Shown here: positions 8,494 to 16,447 of the stretch, one piece after another | Position numbering within the stretch: position 1 is the first letter of the stretch | Layout of the letters: each line of letters opens with the position of its first letter | Assembly (NCBI RefSeq): GCF_025821665.1 | Contig: NZ_JACKSJ010000235.1 | Coordinates: forward strand, 124,001-188,000 | Source: [Mycobacterium] manitobense | Lineage (GTDB): Bacteria; Actinomycetota; Actinomycetes; Mycobacteriales; Mycobacteriaceae | Direction: 5' to 3' | DNA: 64,000 bases | The notes under the pieces: model-generated | What the model was told of the DNA's origin: nothing | The model's database searches: none | Seen by the model: only the letters and a program-made list of their open reading frames with translations | Program-made: the position numbers and the translations under genes

Positions 8494-9648
8494 CTACAGG
8501 TCCGCGAGCGCCAGGTCCGGTGACTCGACGAGCTCGCGCAGCTCGCACAGGAATGCCGCCACCTGGGCACCGTCGGCGACACGATGGTCGAACGCGCACG
8601 TGAGCGTCATCGTCGGGCGGGCCACCACCTCGCCGTCGCGCACGACGGCGCGCGGCTTGAGCGAGCCGATCCCGAGGATCGCCGCCTCCGGGTGGTTGAT
8701 CACGGGCACGCCCTCGTCGAGGCCGAGCGCACCGAAGTTCGAGACCGTGAACGTCGAGCCCTGCAGTTCGCCCGGTGTGAGCGTGCCCGCCCGCGCGCCG
8801 GACACCAGCCGCGCGACCTCGGCCGCGAGTTCGCGGGTGGTCCTGGCGTGCGCGTCGGTCACCACGGGCACCAGCAGCCCGCGCGGCGCCGCGACGCCCA
8901 CTCCGAGGTGCACGGCGGAATGCCGGTGGATGCGGGGCCCGTCGACGGTGTCCATCCAGGTGGCGTTGAGCAGCGGGTGATGGCGCAGCGCGACGATCAA
9001 CAGGCGCAGCGTCAGCACGAACGGCGTGACCGACTCCACACCCAGCCGGTCCCTCAGCGCGAGCAGCCGGGTGCCGTCGACCTGTACCGAGGCGTTGGCG
9101 TCGGGGATCTCGCGGCGGGACACCGCCATCCGGCGCGCCATCTCCAGCCGCACCCCGCGCACCGGGTCGTCGTTCGCCTCGGCCGCCTCACCGGGTGGCG
9201 CGACCGGCGCCTCGACCGCCGCGAGGACGTCAGCGCGGGTGACGATTCCGTCGGGTCCCGAGGGTTCGACGGCGGTGAGATCGACGTCCAGGTCGGCCGC
9301 CAGCCTGCGCACCGGCGGTTTCGCACGGGCCCGCCGCCTGCTGCCGTCCATCGAGTCGTCGGCGCCGTAGCCCACCAGCACAGCCGTGCGGGCCGGTGCC
9401 GCGGCGGTCTCGATCCGCACCAGCGGCGCGCCCACGTCGAGGGTGTCCCCGGCGGCACCGCCGAGGGCGACGATGCGGCCCGCGTACGGGCTGGGGATCT
9501 CGACCTCGGCCTTGTTGGTCTCGACCGTGCACAGCGTCTGGTTGAGTTCGACGTCGTCGCCGACCGCGACGTGCCACGCGGTGACGGTGGCGTCGGCGAG
9601 CCCCTCCCCCAGGTCGGGAACCGCGAAGTCGCGGACGGTGGTGGTCAT
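8494..9648 (-). CDS. bkdC: Branched-chain ketoacid dehydrogenase E2 (dihydrolipoyl acyltransferase)
   Basis: 384 residues. N-terminal lipoyl domain with the acceptor lysine in VETNKAEVE (about residues 42-50), a short linker, a peripheral-subunit-binding domain (VRRLAADLDVDL, DGIVTRADVLAAV) and a catalytic domain ending in FDHRVADG, where His and Asp are the acyltransfer residues. It transfers the acyl group from E1 (BkdA/BkdB) to CoA, making isovaleryl-, isobutyryl- or 2-methylbutyryl-CoA; in mycobacteria Lpd supplies E3, which is not in this window. ATG 9648 overlaps the bkdB stop (ATGA). Last gene of the operon, equivalent to Rv2495c. An N-terminal extension starting at 9705 is rejected. 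Confidence 0.93.
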   Translation of the reverse strand: MTTTVRDFAVPDLGEGLADATVTAWHVAVGDDVELNQTLCTVETNKAEVEIPSPYAGRIVALGGAAGDTLDVGAPLVRIETAAAPARTAVLVGYGADDSMDGSRRRARAKPPVRRLAADLDVDLTAVEPSGPDGIVTRADVLAAVEAPVAPPGEAAEANDDPVRGVRLEMARRMAVSRREIPDANASVQVDGTRLLALRDRLGVESVTPFVLTLRLLIVALRHHPLLNATWMDTVDGPRIHRHSAVHLGVGVAAPRGLLVPVVTDAHARTTRELAAEVARLVSGARAGTLTPGELQGSTFTVSNFGALGLDEGVPVINHPEAAILGIGSLKPRAVVRDGEVVARPTMTLTCAFDHRVADGAQVAAFLCELRELVESPDLALADL

Positions 9649-10703
9649 GGCCGCGTCATCGCCTTTTCGACGCAGTCGAGCAACCGGTCCGGCCCGGGCA
9701 GCCACAGCTTCTCCAGCCGGGCGGGTGGATACGGGGTGTCGAAGCCGGTGGCCCGCAACACCGGCGCCTCCAGGTCGTAGAACAGGTCCTCCTGGATGCG
9801 CGCCGCCAGTTCGGCGCCGAATCCCAGTGTGCGCGGGCCCTCGTGCATGACCACGGCGCGACCGGTCCGGCGCACCGACTCCGCAACGGTGTCGAAGTCG
9901 AGCGGGTTCAGCGACCGCAGGTCGACGACCTCGAGGTCCCAGCCGTAGCGGTCGGCGGCGAGTTCGGCGGCGCGGGTCGCCGTCGCCACCAGCGATCCGT
10001 ACGTCACCACCGTCACATCGGCGCCGGGCCTGCGGATCACGGCCTTCCCGATCGGCGGTCCGGGCACCGTGGTGTCCACGGGACCGCGTTCCCAGTAGCG
10101 GCGTTTGGGCTCGAGGTAGATCACCGGATCCGGGCAGGCGATGGCATGGCGCAGCAGCCAGTAGGCGTCCGACGGCGTGGCGGGCACCACCACCTTCAGC
10201 CCGGCGGTGTGCAGCCAGTAGCTCTCGGTGGACTCCGAATGGTGTTCCACCGCACCGATTCCGCCGAAGGACGGAATTCGCACGGTGACCGGCATGTCCA
10301 CCTCGCCGTGCGTGCGCATGCGGTACTTGGCCAGATGGCTGACGATCTGGTCGAACGCAGGCGCCGCGAAACCGTCGAACTGGATCTCAGGCACGGGCAC
10401 GAACCCGCGAATGGCCAGCCCGACGGCAATGCCGATGATCGCCGACTCGGCCAGCGGGGTGTCGAAACACCGTTGCTCACCGAAGGTCTCGGCCAGCCCC
10501 TCGGTCACCCGGAACACGCCGCCGAGGGTGGCGACGTCCTCGCCGAACACCAGCACCCGGTCGTCGGCGGCCAGCGCGTCGTGCAGCGCGCGGTTCACCG
10601 CCCGCGCCATGGTCGACTCGGTGTCGGTGCACACGGTGCTCAGCATCGGCCGGGGGACGTCGTCACCGCCGTTGGCCGCGGGCCGTTCGATGGTCTGGGT
10701 CAT
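9645..10703 (-). CDS. bkdB: Branched-chain ketoacid dehydrogenase E1 beta
   Basis: 352 residues, the transketolase pyrimidine-binding plus C-terminal half of E1. Characteristic segments are VFGEDVATLGGVFRVTEGL (about 50-68), FDTPLAESAIIGIAVGLA and EPKRRYW; the C-terminal domain holds VVTYGSLV and DLRSLNPLDFDTV. With BkdA it forms the alpha2-beta2 thiamine-diphosphate enzyme that decarboxylates the 2-oxo acids of leucine, isoleucine and valine. It starts 1 nt after the bkdA stop and overlaps bkdC by 4 nt, so the three are translationally coupled. Equivalent to Rv2496c. Confidence 0.93.
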   Translation of the reverse strand: MTQTIERPAANGGDDVPRPMLSTVCTDTESTMARAVNRALHDALAADDRVLVFGEDVATLGGVFRVTEGLAETFGEQRCFDTPLAESAIIGIAVGLAIRGFVPVPEIQFDGFAAPAFDQIVSHLAKYRMRTHGEVDMPVTVRIPSFGGIGAVEHHSESTESYWLHTAGLKVVVPATPSDAYWLLRHAIACPDPVIYLEPKRRYWERGPVDTTVPGPPIGKAVIRRPGADVTVVTYGSLVATATRAAELAADRYGWDLEVVDLRSLNPLDFDTVAESVRRTGRAVVMHEGPRTLGFGAELAARIQEDLFYDLEAPVLRATGFDTPYPPARLEKLWLPGPDRLLDCVEKAMTRP

Positions 10704-10704
10704 C

Positions 10705-11772
10705 TCATCCCTCCTTCGCGAGTTCGGCGGTCAGCTCGTCGCGCTGGCGCATCAGGTCGGGCGTGATGTCGTGGTAGACGGCGTCGAACACCTCGGCGAC
10801 GTCCATGTCCGGCGTGTCGAGCACCGACTGCCGGAGTTCGGCCCGCAGGCGCTGCGACCGGTGCGCCACCCGCTCGTCGAGGCGGTCGGACCACACCCCG
10901 GTCGCCTGCAGGTAGCGCCGGTAGCGGTCGACGGGGTCGCGCGCCCGCCAGGCGTCGACCTCGCCGTCGGTGCGGTAGCGCCGCGGGTCGTCGGAGGTGG
11001 TGTGCGGGCCCATCCGGTAGGTGAGCGCCTCGACGAACGTCGGCCCGCCGCCCTCGCGGGCCCGCCGCGCGGCCTCGGCCGTCACCGCGAAACAGGCCAG
11101 CACGTCGTTGCCGTCCACCCGCACCGCGGGCATGCCGTAGCCCTCGGCGCGGTGCGCGAGCGACGGGGCGGCGTGCTGTCGTCGCTCCGGCACCGAGATG
11201 GCCCACTGGTTGTTCTGGACGAAGAACACGACGGGCGCGCCGAACACCGCGGCGAGGTTGAGCGCCTCGTGCGCATCACCGGTGGAGGTGGCGCCGTCGC
11301 CGAGGAACGCGACGGTCACGGAGTCCTCGCCGAGCCGCTGCGCGGCCATCGCCGCCCCGACCGCGTGCAGACCCTGGGTGCCGATGGGGATGGCGATCGG
11401 CGCACAGCACCTCCTGGTGAAGCCGAGGCCGCCGTGCCAGCGGCCGCGCCACACGGCTGCGACGTCGCCCGGGGGGATGCCGCGGACGAGGAAGACACCG
11501 AGTTCGCGGTACTGGGGGAAGAGCCAGTCGGTCTTGCGCAGACACGCGGCGGCGCCGACCTGGGCGGCCTCCTGGCCGCGGCAGGACGCGAAGAGTGCGA
11601 GCTCGCCCTGGCGCTGCAGGTTGACGAGTTCGGTGTCGACCTCGCGGGTGACGACCATCGACTCGTAGAGCCAGGCCAGGGTCTCGGGCGGGAGGTCTCT
11701 TCGGTACCGGGCCTCGTCGGTGGGCGCGCCGTCGGGCGCCACCAGTCGAATCGGTTCGACGAACCCGGCCAT
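10705..11772 (-). CDS. bkdA: Branched-chain ketoacid dehydrogenase E1 alpha
   Basis: 355 residues. The thiamine-diphosphate/Mg motif begins at GDGATSTGDAHEALNLAA and closes with FVQNNQWA; the segment YRMGPHTTSDDPRRY matches the regulatory-loop region of E1 alpha. ATG 11772 is preceded by AGGAGG, better than the GTG 18 nt upstream. It pairs with BkdB immediately downstream. A gap of 221 nt separates it from citE, larger than the other junctions of this operon, so a second promoter could lie there. Equivalent to Rv2497c. Confidence 0.93.
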   Translation of the reverse strand: MAGFVEPIRLVAPDGAPTDEARYRRDLPPETLAWLYESMVVTREVDTELVNLQRQGELALFASCRGQEAAQVGAAACLRKTDWLFPQYRELGVFLVRGIPPGDVAAVWRGRWHGGLGFTRRCCAPIAIPIGTQGLHAVGAAMAAQRLGEDSVTVAFLGDGATSTGDAHEALNLAAVFGAPVVFFVQNNQWAISVPERRQHAAPSLAHRAEGYGMPAVRVDGNDVLACFAVTAEAARRAREGGGPTFVEALTYRMGPHTTSDDPRRYRTDGEVDAWRARDPVDRYRRYLQATGVWSDRLDERVAHRSQRLRAELRQSVLDTPDMDVAEVFDAVYHDITPDLMRQRDELTAELAKEG

Positions 11773-11993
11773 ACCGCCTCCTGGGGTCACTGGCGGCGGG
11801 TCGCGCCGTCAGGCGACTGAGGTGCTCGGTACGAGGCGGTCAGAGCAGGGCCTCGGGTGTGAGGCCTGTCGGCCGGCGGCCAGGGTATGGCGCCGGCGCG
11901 ACGATGCGCACTGCTCGCTCCGTATCGGGGCACCTTCCAGTATGCCCCTGAAGCGGGTGTCCGCAGGCCGACCCGCCGCCGCGGCGCCGGGAC
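11773..11993. other. Gap between citE and bkdA
   Basis: 221 nt without a credible gene. Contains a small hairpin GGGGCA-N10-TGCCCC (near 11927-11948). It may carry an internal promoter for bkdABC, but no clear -10/-35 pair stands out. Confidence 0.4.
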
Positions 11994-12806
11994 TCAGCTG
12001 CGGGGTGCCAGCGCGACGATGCGCTCGGCCCGCCGCAACACCGGCGAATCCACCATCTGCCCCTCGAACTGGAAGACCCCGCGTTCGCTGCGCGCGGTGT
12101 CCAGGACCCGCCGCGCCCAGTCCACCTGCTCCTCGGTGGGCGCGTAGGCCGCCCGGATGACCGCGACCTGGCTGGGGTGGATGGCGACCTTGGCGTCGAA
12201 CCCGACCGCGACGGCGTCGTCGCTCTCGGCCCGCAGCCCGTCGAGGTCCTTGATGTCGAGGTACACCGAGTCCAGCGCGATCCGGCCCCACGCCTTGGCG
12301 GCGAGCAGGCTCTGCGACCGCACGTGCCGGGCCACGTCGCGGTAGCTGCCGTCGGGCCAGCGGTTGGACGTGCCGCCGGTGACGGCGAACAGGTCCTCGG
12401 CGCCCCACATGACGGCGTAGGCGTTGTCGACGCGCGCGGTCTCCGTGACGGCCAGGGCGCCCAGCGGGGTCTCGACGAGCACGATGACGTCGAACGGCGC
12501 GAGTGAGCGCACCTGCTCGGCGGACTCGGTCTTCGCGAGCATGATGGTGGTGTAGCCGGTCTGCGCCAGGGTCGTCATGTCGAGCGCGTGGTCCGGCGTG
12601 GTCACCGGGTTGACCCGCACCACAGTCCGGTCCGGGTCGAGGCGGGTGTCGAGCAGCGCCTTGCGCGCCGCCTCCCGGTCCTTCGCCGCGACGCCGTCCT
12701 CCAGATCGAGGATCACCACATCGGCTGCGGCGGCGGCCTTCTCGAAGCGCTCGGGCCGGTCGGCCGGGCAGAACAGCCAGCCGGGGCCGTTGGTTCCCAG
12801 CGCCAT
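11994..12806 (-). CDS. citE: CitE-like acyl-CoA lyase (Rv2498c type) of leucine/itaconate catabolism
   Basis: 270 residues of the HpcH/HpaI/CitE TIM-barrel family. Visible marks are WLFCPADRPERFEKA at the start, the acidic metal-site segments VILDLEDGVAAKDRE and LVETPLGALA, WGAEDLFAVTGG, and AIHPSQVAVI. The M. tuberculosis counterpart Rv2498c cleaves (R)-HMG-CoA and (S)-citramalyl-CoA, serving both leucine degradation and itaconate breakdown; this role is taken from that work and the matching operon. The ATG overlaps the stop of the MaoC gene (ATGA). The product acetyl-CoA feeds central metabolism. Confidence 0.88.
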   Translation of the reverse strand: MALGTNGPGWLFCPADRPERFEKAAAAADVVILDLEDGVAAKDREAARKALLDTRLDPDRTVVRVNPVTTPDHALDMTTLAQTGYTTIMLAKTESAEQVRSLAPFDVIVLVETPLGALAVTETARVDNAYAVMWGAEDLFAVTGGTSNRWPDGSYRDVARHVRSQSLLAAKAWGRIALDSVYLDIKDLDGLRAESDDAVAVGFDAKVAIHPSQVAVIRAAYAPTEEQVDWARRVLDTARSERGVFQFEGQMVDSPVLRRAERIVALAPRS

Positions 12807-13297
12807 CAGGCGTCCGCCTCGGGACGCTTGCGCACCATGGTCTTCCGCGACGCGGTCGCCACCACGTCGCCGTGCTGGTTACGGGCGACGTGGGAGAAGG
12901 TGACGATGCCCTCCCCCGGGCGGCTCTTCGACTCGCGCTTGTCGGTCACCTCGGTCTCGGCGTAGAGCGTGTCACCGTGGAACAGCGGTTTCGGGAACGC
13001 CACCTCGCCGAAGCCGAGGTTGCCGACGATGGTGCCCTGCGTCAGCTGGGCCACCGAGAGCCCGACGAGCGTGGAGAGGGTGAACATCGAGTTCACCAGT
13101 CGCTGGTTGAACGGCGGCAGCGCATCGGAGAACGCGGCATCCAGGTGCAGCGCCTGGGTGTTCATCGTCAGCGTGGTGAACAGCACGTTGTCGGCCTCGG
13201 TGATGGTGCGGCCGGGACGGTGCTGGTAGAGCACGCCGGTCTCGAACTCCTCGAACCACAGCCCCCGCTGGACGACGACCCGCTTCGCCTCGCTCAC
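12806..13297 (-). CDS. MaoC-type hot-dog hydratase (Rv2499c type)
   Basis: 163 residues, a single hot-dog domain with RPGRTITEADNVLFTTLTM, NTQALHLDAAF and a family C-terminus (SRPGEGIVTFSHVARNQHGDVV). MaoC-like hydratases use an Asp-x-x-x-x-His pair; the corresponding region here reads TMNTQALHLD. In the leucine pathway this position is filled by a methylglutaconyl-CoA (and itaconyl-CoA) hydratase, acting between the AccA1/D1 carboxylase and the CitE lyase. GTG 13297 overlaps the fadE19 stop (GTGA) and the 3' end overlaps citE by 1 nt, so it is tightly coupled on both sides. Confidence 0.85.
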   Translation of the reverse strand: MSEAKRVVVQRGLWFEEFETGVLYQHRPGRTITEADNVLFTTLTMNTQALHLDAAFSDALPPFNQRLVNSMFTLSTLVGLSVAQLTQGTIVGNLGFGEVAFPKPLFHGDTLYAETEVTDKRESKSRPGEGIVTFSHVARNQHGDVVATASRKTMVRKRPEADA

Positions 13298-14454
13298 AGG
13301 CCCGCCTCCCGCGCGATCAGCATCAGCTGTACTTCGGTTGTGCCCTCGCCGATCTCGAGGATCTTGCTGTCGCGGTAGTGCCGCGCCACCGGGTACTCGT
13401 TCATGTAGCCGTACCCGCCGAACACCTGGGTGGCGTCGCGGGCGTTGTCCATCGCCGCCTCGCTGGCGACCAGTTTGGCCACGGCGGCCGCCTTCTTGAA
13501 CGGCTTGCCCGACAACATGAGTGCCGCCGCGTCGTAGTAGGCGGCGCGGGCGGCGTGGGCGCGGGCCTCCATCCGTGCGATCTTGAACGAGATGGCTTGG
13601 TACGTGCCGATCGCCGCACCGAACGCCTGGCGCTCCTTGGCGTACTTGACGCATTCGTCGACGCAACCCTGGGCGGCGCCGACCGACAGCGCCGCGATCG
13701 CGATCCGGCCCTCGTCGAGGATGCGCAGGAAGTTGGCGTATCCGCGGCCCTGCTCGCCCAACAGGTTCTCCTGCGGGACGCGGACGTCGTCGAAGCTCAG
13801 CGGATGGGTGTCCGAGGCGTTCCAGCCGACCTTGTTGTACGCCGGTTCGGCGGTGAAGCCCTGGGTGGGCACCGGCACCAGGATCGCCGAGATCTCCTTC
13901 TTGCCGTCGCGTTCACCGGTCACGGCGGTGACGGTCACCAGCTTGGTGATGTCGGTGCCGGAGTTGGTGATGAACTGCTTGGAGCCGTTGATCACCCAGT
14001 GCCCGTCGTCGAGCTTGGCGGTGGTCCTGGTGGCGCCCGCATCGGTGCCGCCGCCGGCCTCGGTCAGCCCGAAGGCGCCGAGCGCCTTGCCGCCGGCCAG
14101 CAGCGGCAGCCACTCCTGCTTCTGCTCCTCGGAGCCGAACCGGTACACCGGCATCGCGCCGAGCGACACCCCGGCCTCGAGGGTGATCGCCACGCTCTGG
14201 TCGATCTTGCCGAGCTCCTCCAGCGCGAGGCAGAGCGCGAAGTAGTCGCCGCCCATGCCGCCGTACTCCTCGGGGAACGGCAGGCCGAACAGGCCCATGT
14301 CGGCCATCCCGGCGACGACCTCGTACGGGAACGAGTGCTCCTCGTCGTGTTTGGCGGCGACCGGCGCGACCACACCCTGGGCGAAGTCGCGGACCGTCTT
14401 GGCCAGTTGCTCGTAGTGGTCCGGCAGTGTGCCGGTCGACAGAAAGTCACCCAT
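13294..14454 (-). CDS. fadE19: Acyl-CoA dehydrogenase, isovaleryl/methylbutyryl-CoA type
   Basis: 386 residues, the usual length for a single-domain flavin-dependent acyl-CoA dehydrogenase. FAD/substrate segments AFGLTEAGGGTDAGATRTTA (about 132-151) and a C-terminal domain with FGGYGYMNEYPVARHYRD and LEIGEGTTEVQ are present. In this operon it should oxidise isovaleryl-CoA (and perhaps 2-methylbutyryl- or isobutyryl-CoA) made by the Bkd complex to the enoyl-CoA. It sits 2 nt after accA1 and overlaps the MaoC gene by 4 nt. Equivalent to Rv2500c. Confidence 0.92.
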   Translation of the reverse strand: MGDFLSTGTLPDHYEQLAKTVRDFAQGVVAPVAAKHDEEHSFPYEVVAGMADMGLFGLPFPEEYGGMGGDYFALCLALEELGKIDQSVAITLEAGVSLGAMPVYRFGSEEQKQEWLPLLAGGKALGAFGLTEAGGGTDAGATRTTAKLDDGHWVINGSKQFITNSGTDITKLVTVTAVTGERDGKKEISAILVPVPTQGFTAEPAYNKVGWNASDTHPLSFDDVRVPQENLLGEQGRGYANFLRILDEGRIAIAALSVGAAQGCVDECVKYAKERQAFGAAIGTYQAISFKIARMEARAHAARAAYYDAAALMLSGKPFKKAAAVAKLVASEAAMDNARDATQVFGGYGYMNEYPVARHYRDSKILEIGEGTTEVQLMLIAREAGL

Positions 14455-14456
14455 GA

Positions 14457-16439
14457 TCAGCTCTCCTCCGCGGTGATGCGGGCCAGCAGCTGGCCCACCT
14501 TGACCTGGTCGCCCACGGCGACAAGCAGTTCGACCGCGCCGTCGACCGGGGACGTCAGCGCGTGTTCCATCTTCATCGCCTCGACGGTGACCACCACGGC
14601 GCCCGCCGCGACGGTCGCGCCGTCGGAAACCCCTACCGCCACAACCGATCCCGGCATCGGGCTGGTCAATTCGGCGTCGCCGCTGTGGGCCTCGTCGGGC
14701 CGCACCGGCTCCTCGGGCACCTCGTCGACAACGGCGATACGCCCTGCGCCGGCCAACCAGATGCGGCCGTCGGCGGCAGCCACCACGTACTCGGCGCGCA
14801 GCCCGTCGACGGTGACGACGAGCCGGTCACCGTCGAGCGCGGCGGACAGCGATCGCGCCGGCCCGTCCTCGATCGCGACCACCGCGCTGTCAGGGATGCC
14901 GGTGATGTGGACGTGATCGGTGCGGTGGCCGGCGTGCAGGCGCACGGTCGTCGGCGCCGCCTCCCCCAGCCGCCACCCGGTGGGGACCGCCCACAGGTCG
15001 CCGCCGCCTGCCGGCCACCCGCGCAGCCACACGACGGCGGCGGACGCGATCAGCTGGTCGTCGCCGATCGGGACCGGCACGAAATCCGGTGTCCGGCGGT
15101 CGAGCAGCCCGGTGTCGAGGCGGCCGGCCGCCACGTCGGGATCGGCCAGCAGGAAGCGCAGGAAGTCGATGTTCGTCGTAACGCCGAGGACGGCGGTGCC
15201 CGCGAGCGCGCGGTCGAGGGTGCGCAGGGCCGCGGCCCGGTCGTCGCCGTATCCGATGACCTTGGCCAGCATCGGGTCGTAGTCGCTGCCGATCACCGAG
15301 CCGGCGCGGATGCCGGAATCCACCCGGATGCCGGGGCCGCGGGGTTCGGCCACGTCCAGCACGGTTCCGCCGGTGGGCAGGAAACCGTTGACGGGATCCT
15401 CCGCGTACACGCGTGCCTCGATTGCGTGGCCGCGCAGCACGATGTCGGACTGCGCGAGCGTGAGCGGGTGCCCGGCGGCGACCCGTAGCTGCTGCTCGAC
15501 CAGGTCGACGCCGGTGACGAGTTCGGTGACCGGATGTTCCACCTGCAGACGGGTGTTCATCTCCATGAAGAAGAACTCGTCGGGCCGGTCGGCCGACACG
15601 ATGAACTCCACGGTGCCCGCGCCGGCGTAGTCGACGCTGCGCGCGGTGTCGCAGGCGGCGGCGCCGATCCGGTCCCGGGTGGCGGCGTCGAGCAGCGGTG
15701 ACGGCGCCTCCTCGATCACCTTCTGGTGGCGGCGCTGCAGGCTGCATTCGCGTTCCCCGAGGTGCACCACGGCGCCTTGCCCGTCGGCCAGCACCTGCAC
15801 CTCGATGTGGCGCGGGTTGAGCACGAACCGCTCCAGGAACAGGGTGTCGTCGCCGAACGCAGCGGCGGCCTCCCGCCGGGCCGAGGTGAGCGCGGCGGGA
15901 AGGCCGGCGGCCTCGCGCACCACCCGCATGCCCTTGCCGCCACCACCGGCCGACGGCTTCACCAGCACCGGGTAGCCGATGTCGACCGCGCCGGCGATCA
16001 GGTCGTCGTCGGTCAGCCCCGGGCGCGACACCCCGGGCACCACCGGGACACCGAACGCCGACACCGCGGCCTTGGCGGCGATCTTGTCGCCCATGGTGCG
16101 GATCGCATTCGCGGGCGGACCGACGAATGCGATGCCCGCCTCGTGCAGCGCCGTTGCGAATTCCGCATTCTCCGAGAGGAATCCGTACCCGGGATGTATG
16201 GCCTGGGCACCGGTGCGCCGCGCCGCGTCGATGACCGCGGCGATGTCGAGGTAGCTCTGCCGCGCGGGCGCGGGTCCGATGTGGACGGCGACGTCCGCCG
16301 CGGCGACGTGGCGTGCGCCGGCGTCGGCCGTGCTGTAGACCGCGACCGACCGGATGCCGAGCGCGCGCAGCGTCCCGATGACGCGCACGGCGATCTCGCC
16401 GCGGTTCGCGACCAGAACGGTGTCGAAGAGAGTGGTCAT
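14457..16439 (-). CDS. accA1: Acyl-CoA carboxylase alpha chain (biotin carboxylase + BCCP)
   Basis: 660 residues. N-terminal biotin carboxylase with VLVANRGEIAVRV, ATP-grasp glycine loop KPSAGGGGKGMRVV, EMNTRLQVEHPVTE and GHAIEARVYAED; a linker region; then a biotinyl domain with the biotin lysine in VEAMKMEH near residue 622. Paired with AccD1 it forms the 3-methylcrotonyl-CoA carboxylase of leucine degradation. ATG 16439 gives the canonical N-terminus; a GTG at 16451 that overlaps the accD1 stop by 4 nt is an alternative. The longer reading to 17801 is an antiparallel shadow of accD1. Equivalent to Rv2501c. Confidence 0.94.
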   Translation of the reverse strand: MTTLFDTVLVANRGEIAVRVIGTLRALGIRSVAVYSTADAGARHVAAADVAVHIGPAPARQSYLDIAAVIDAARRTGAQAIHPGYGFLSENAEFATALHEAGIAFVGPPANAIRTMGDKIAAKAAVSAFGVPVVPGVSRPGLTDDDLIAGAVDIGYPVLVKPSAGGGGKGMRVVREAAGLPAALTSARREAAAAFGDDTLFLERFVLNPRHIEVQVLADGQGAVVHLGERECSLQRRHQKVIEEAPSPLLDAATRDRIGAAACDTARSVDYAGAGTVEFIVSADRPDEFFFMEMNTRLQVEHPVTELVTGVDLVEQQLRVAAGHPLTLAQSDIVLRGHAIEARVYAEDPVNGFLPTGGTVLDVAEPRGPGIRVDSGIRAGSVIGSDYDPMLAKVIGYGDDRAAALRTLDRALAGTAVLGVTTNIDFLRFLLADPDVAAGRLDTGLLDRRTPDFVPVPIGDDQLIASAAVVWLRGWPAGGGDLWAVPTGWRLGEAAPTTVRLHAGHRTDHVHITGIPDSAVVAIEDGPARSLSAALDGDRLVVTVDGLRAEYVVAAADGRIWLAGAGRIAVVDEVPEEPVRPDEAHSGDAELTSPMPGSVVAVGVSDGATVAAGAVVVTVEAMKMEHALTSPVDGAVELLVAVGDQVKVGQLLARITAEES

Positions 16440-16447
16440 ATCGCCCG

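Noticed and set aside
11809..12408. 199-residue minus-strand ORF across the citE-bkdA gap
   Set aside because: Mostly an out-of-frame reading of citE with an Arg/Ala-rich translation; no start signal.
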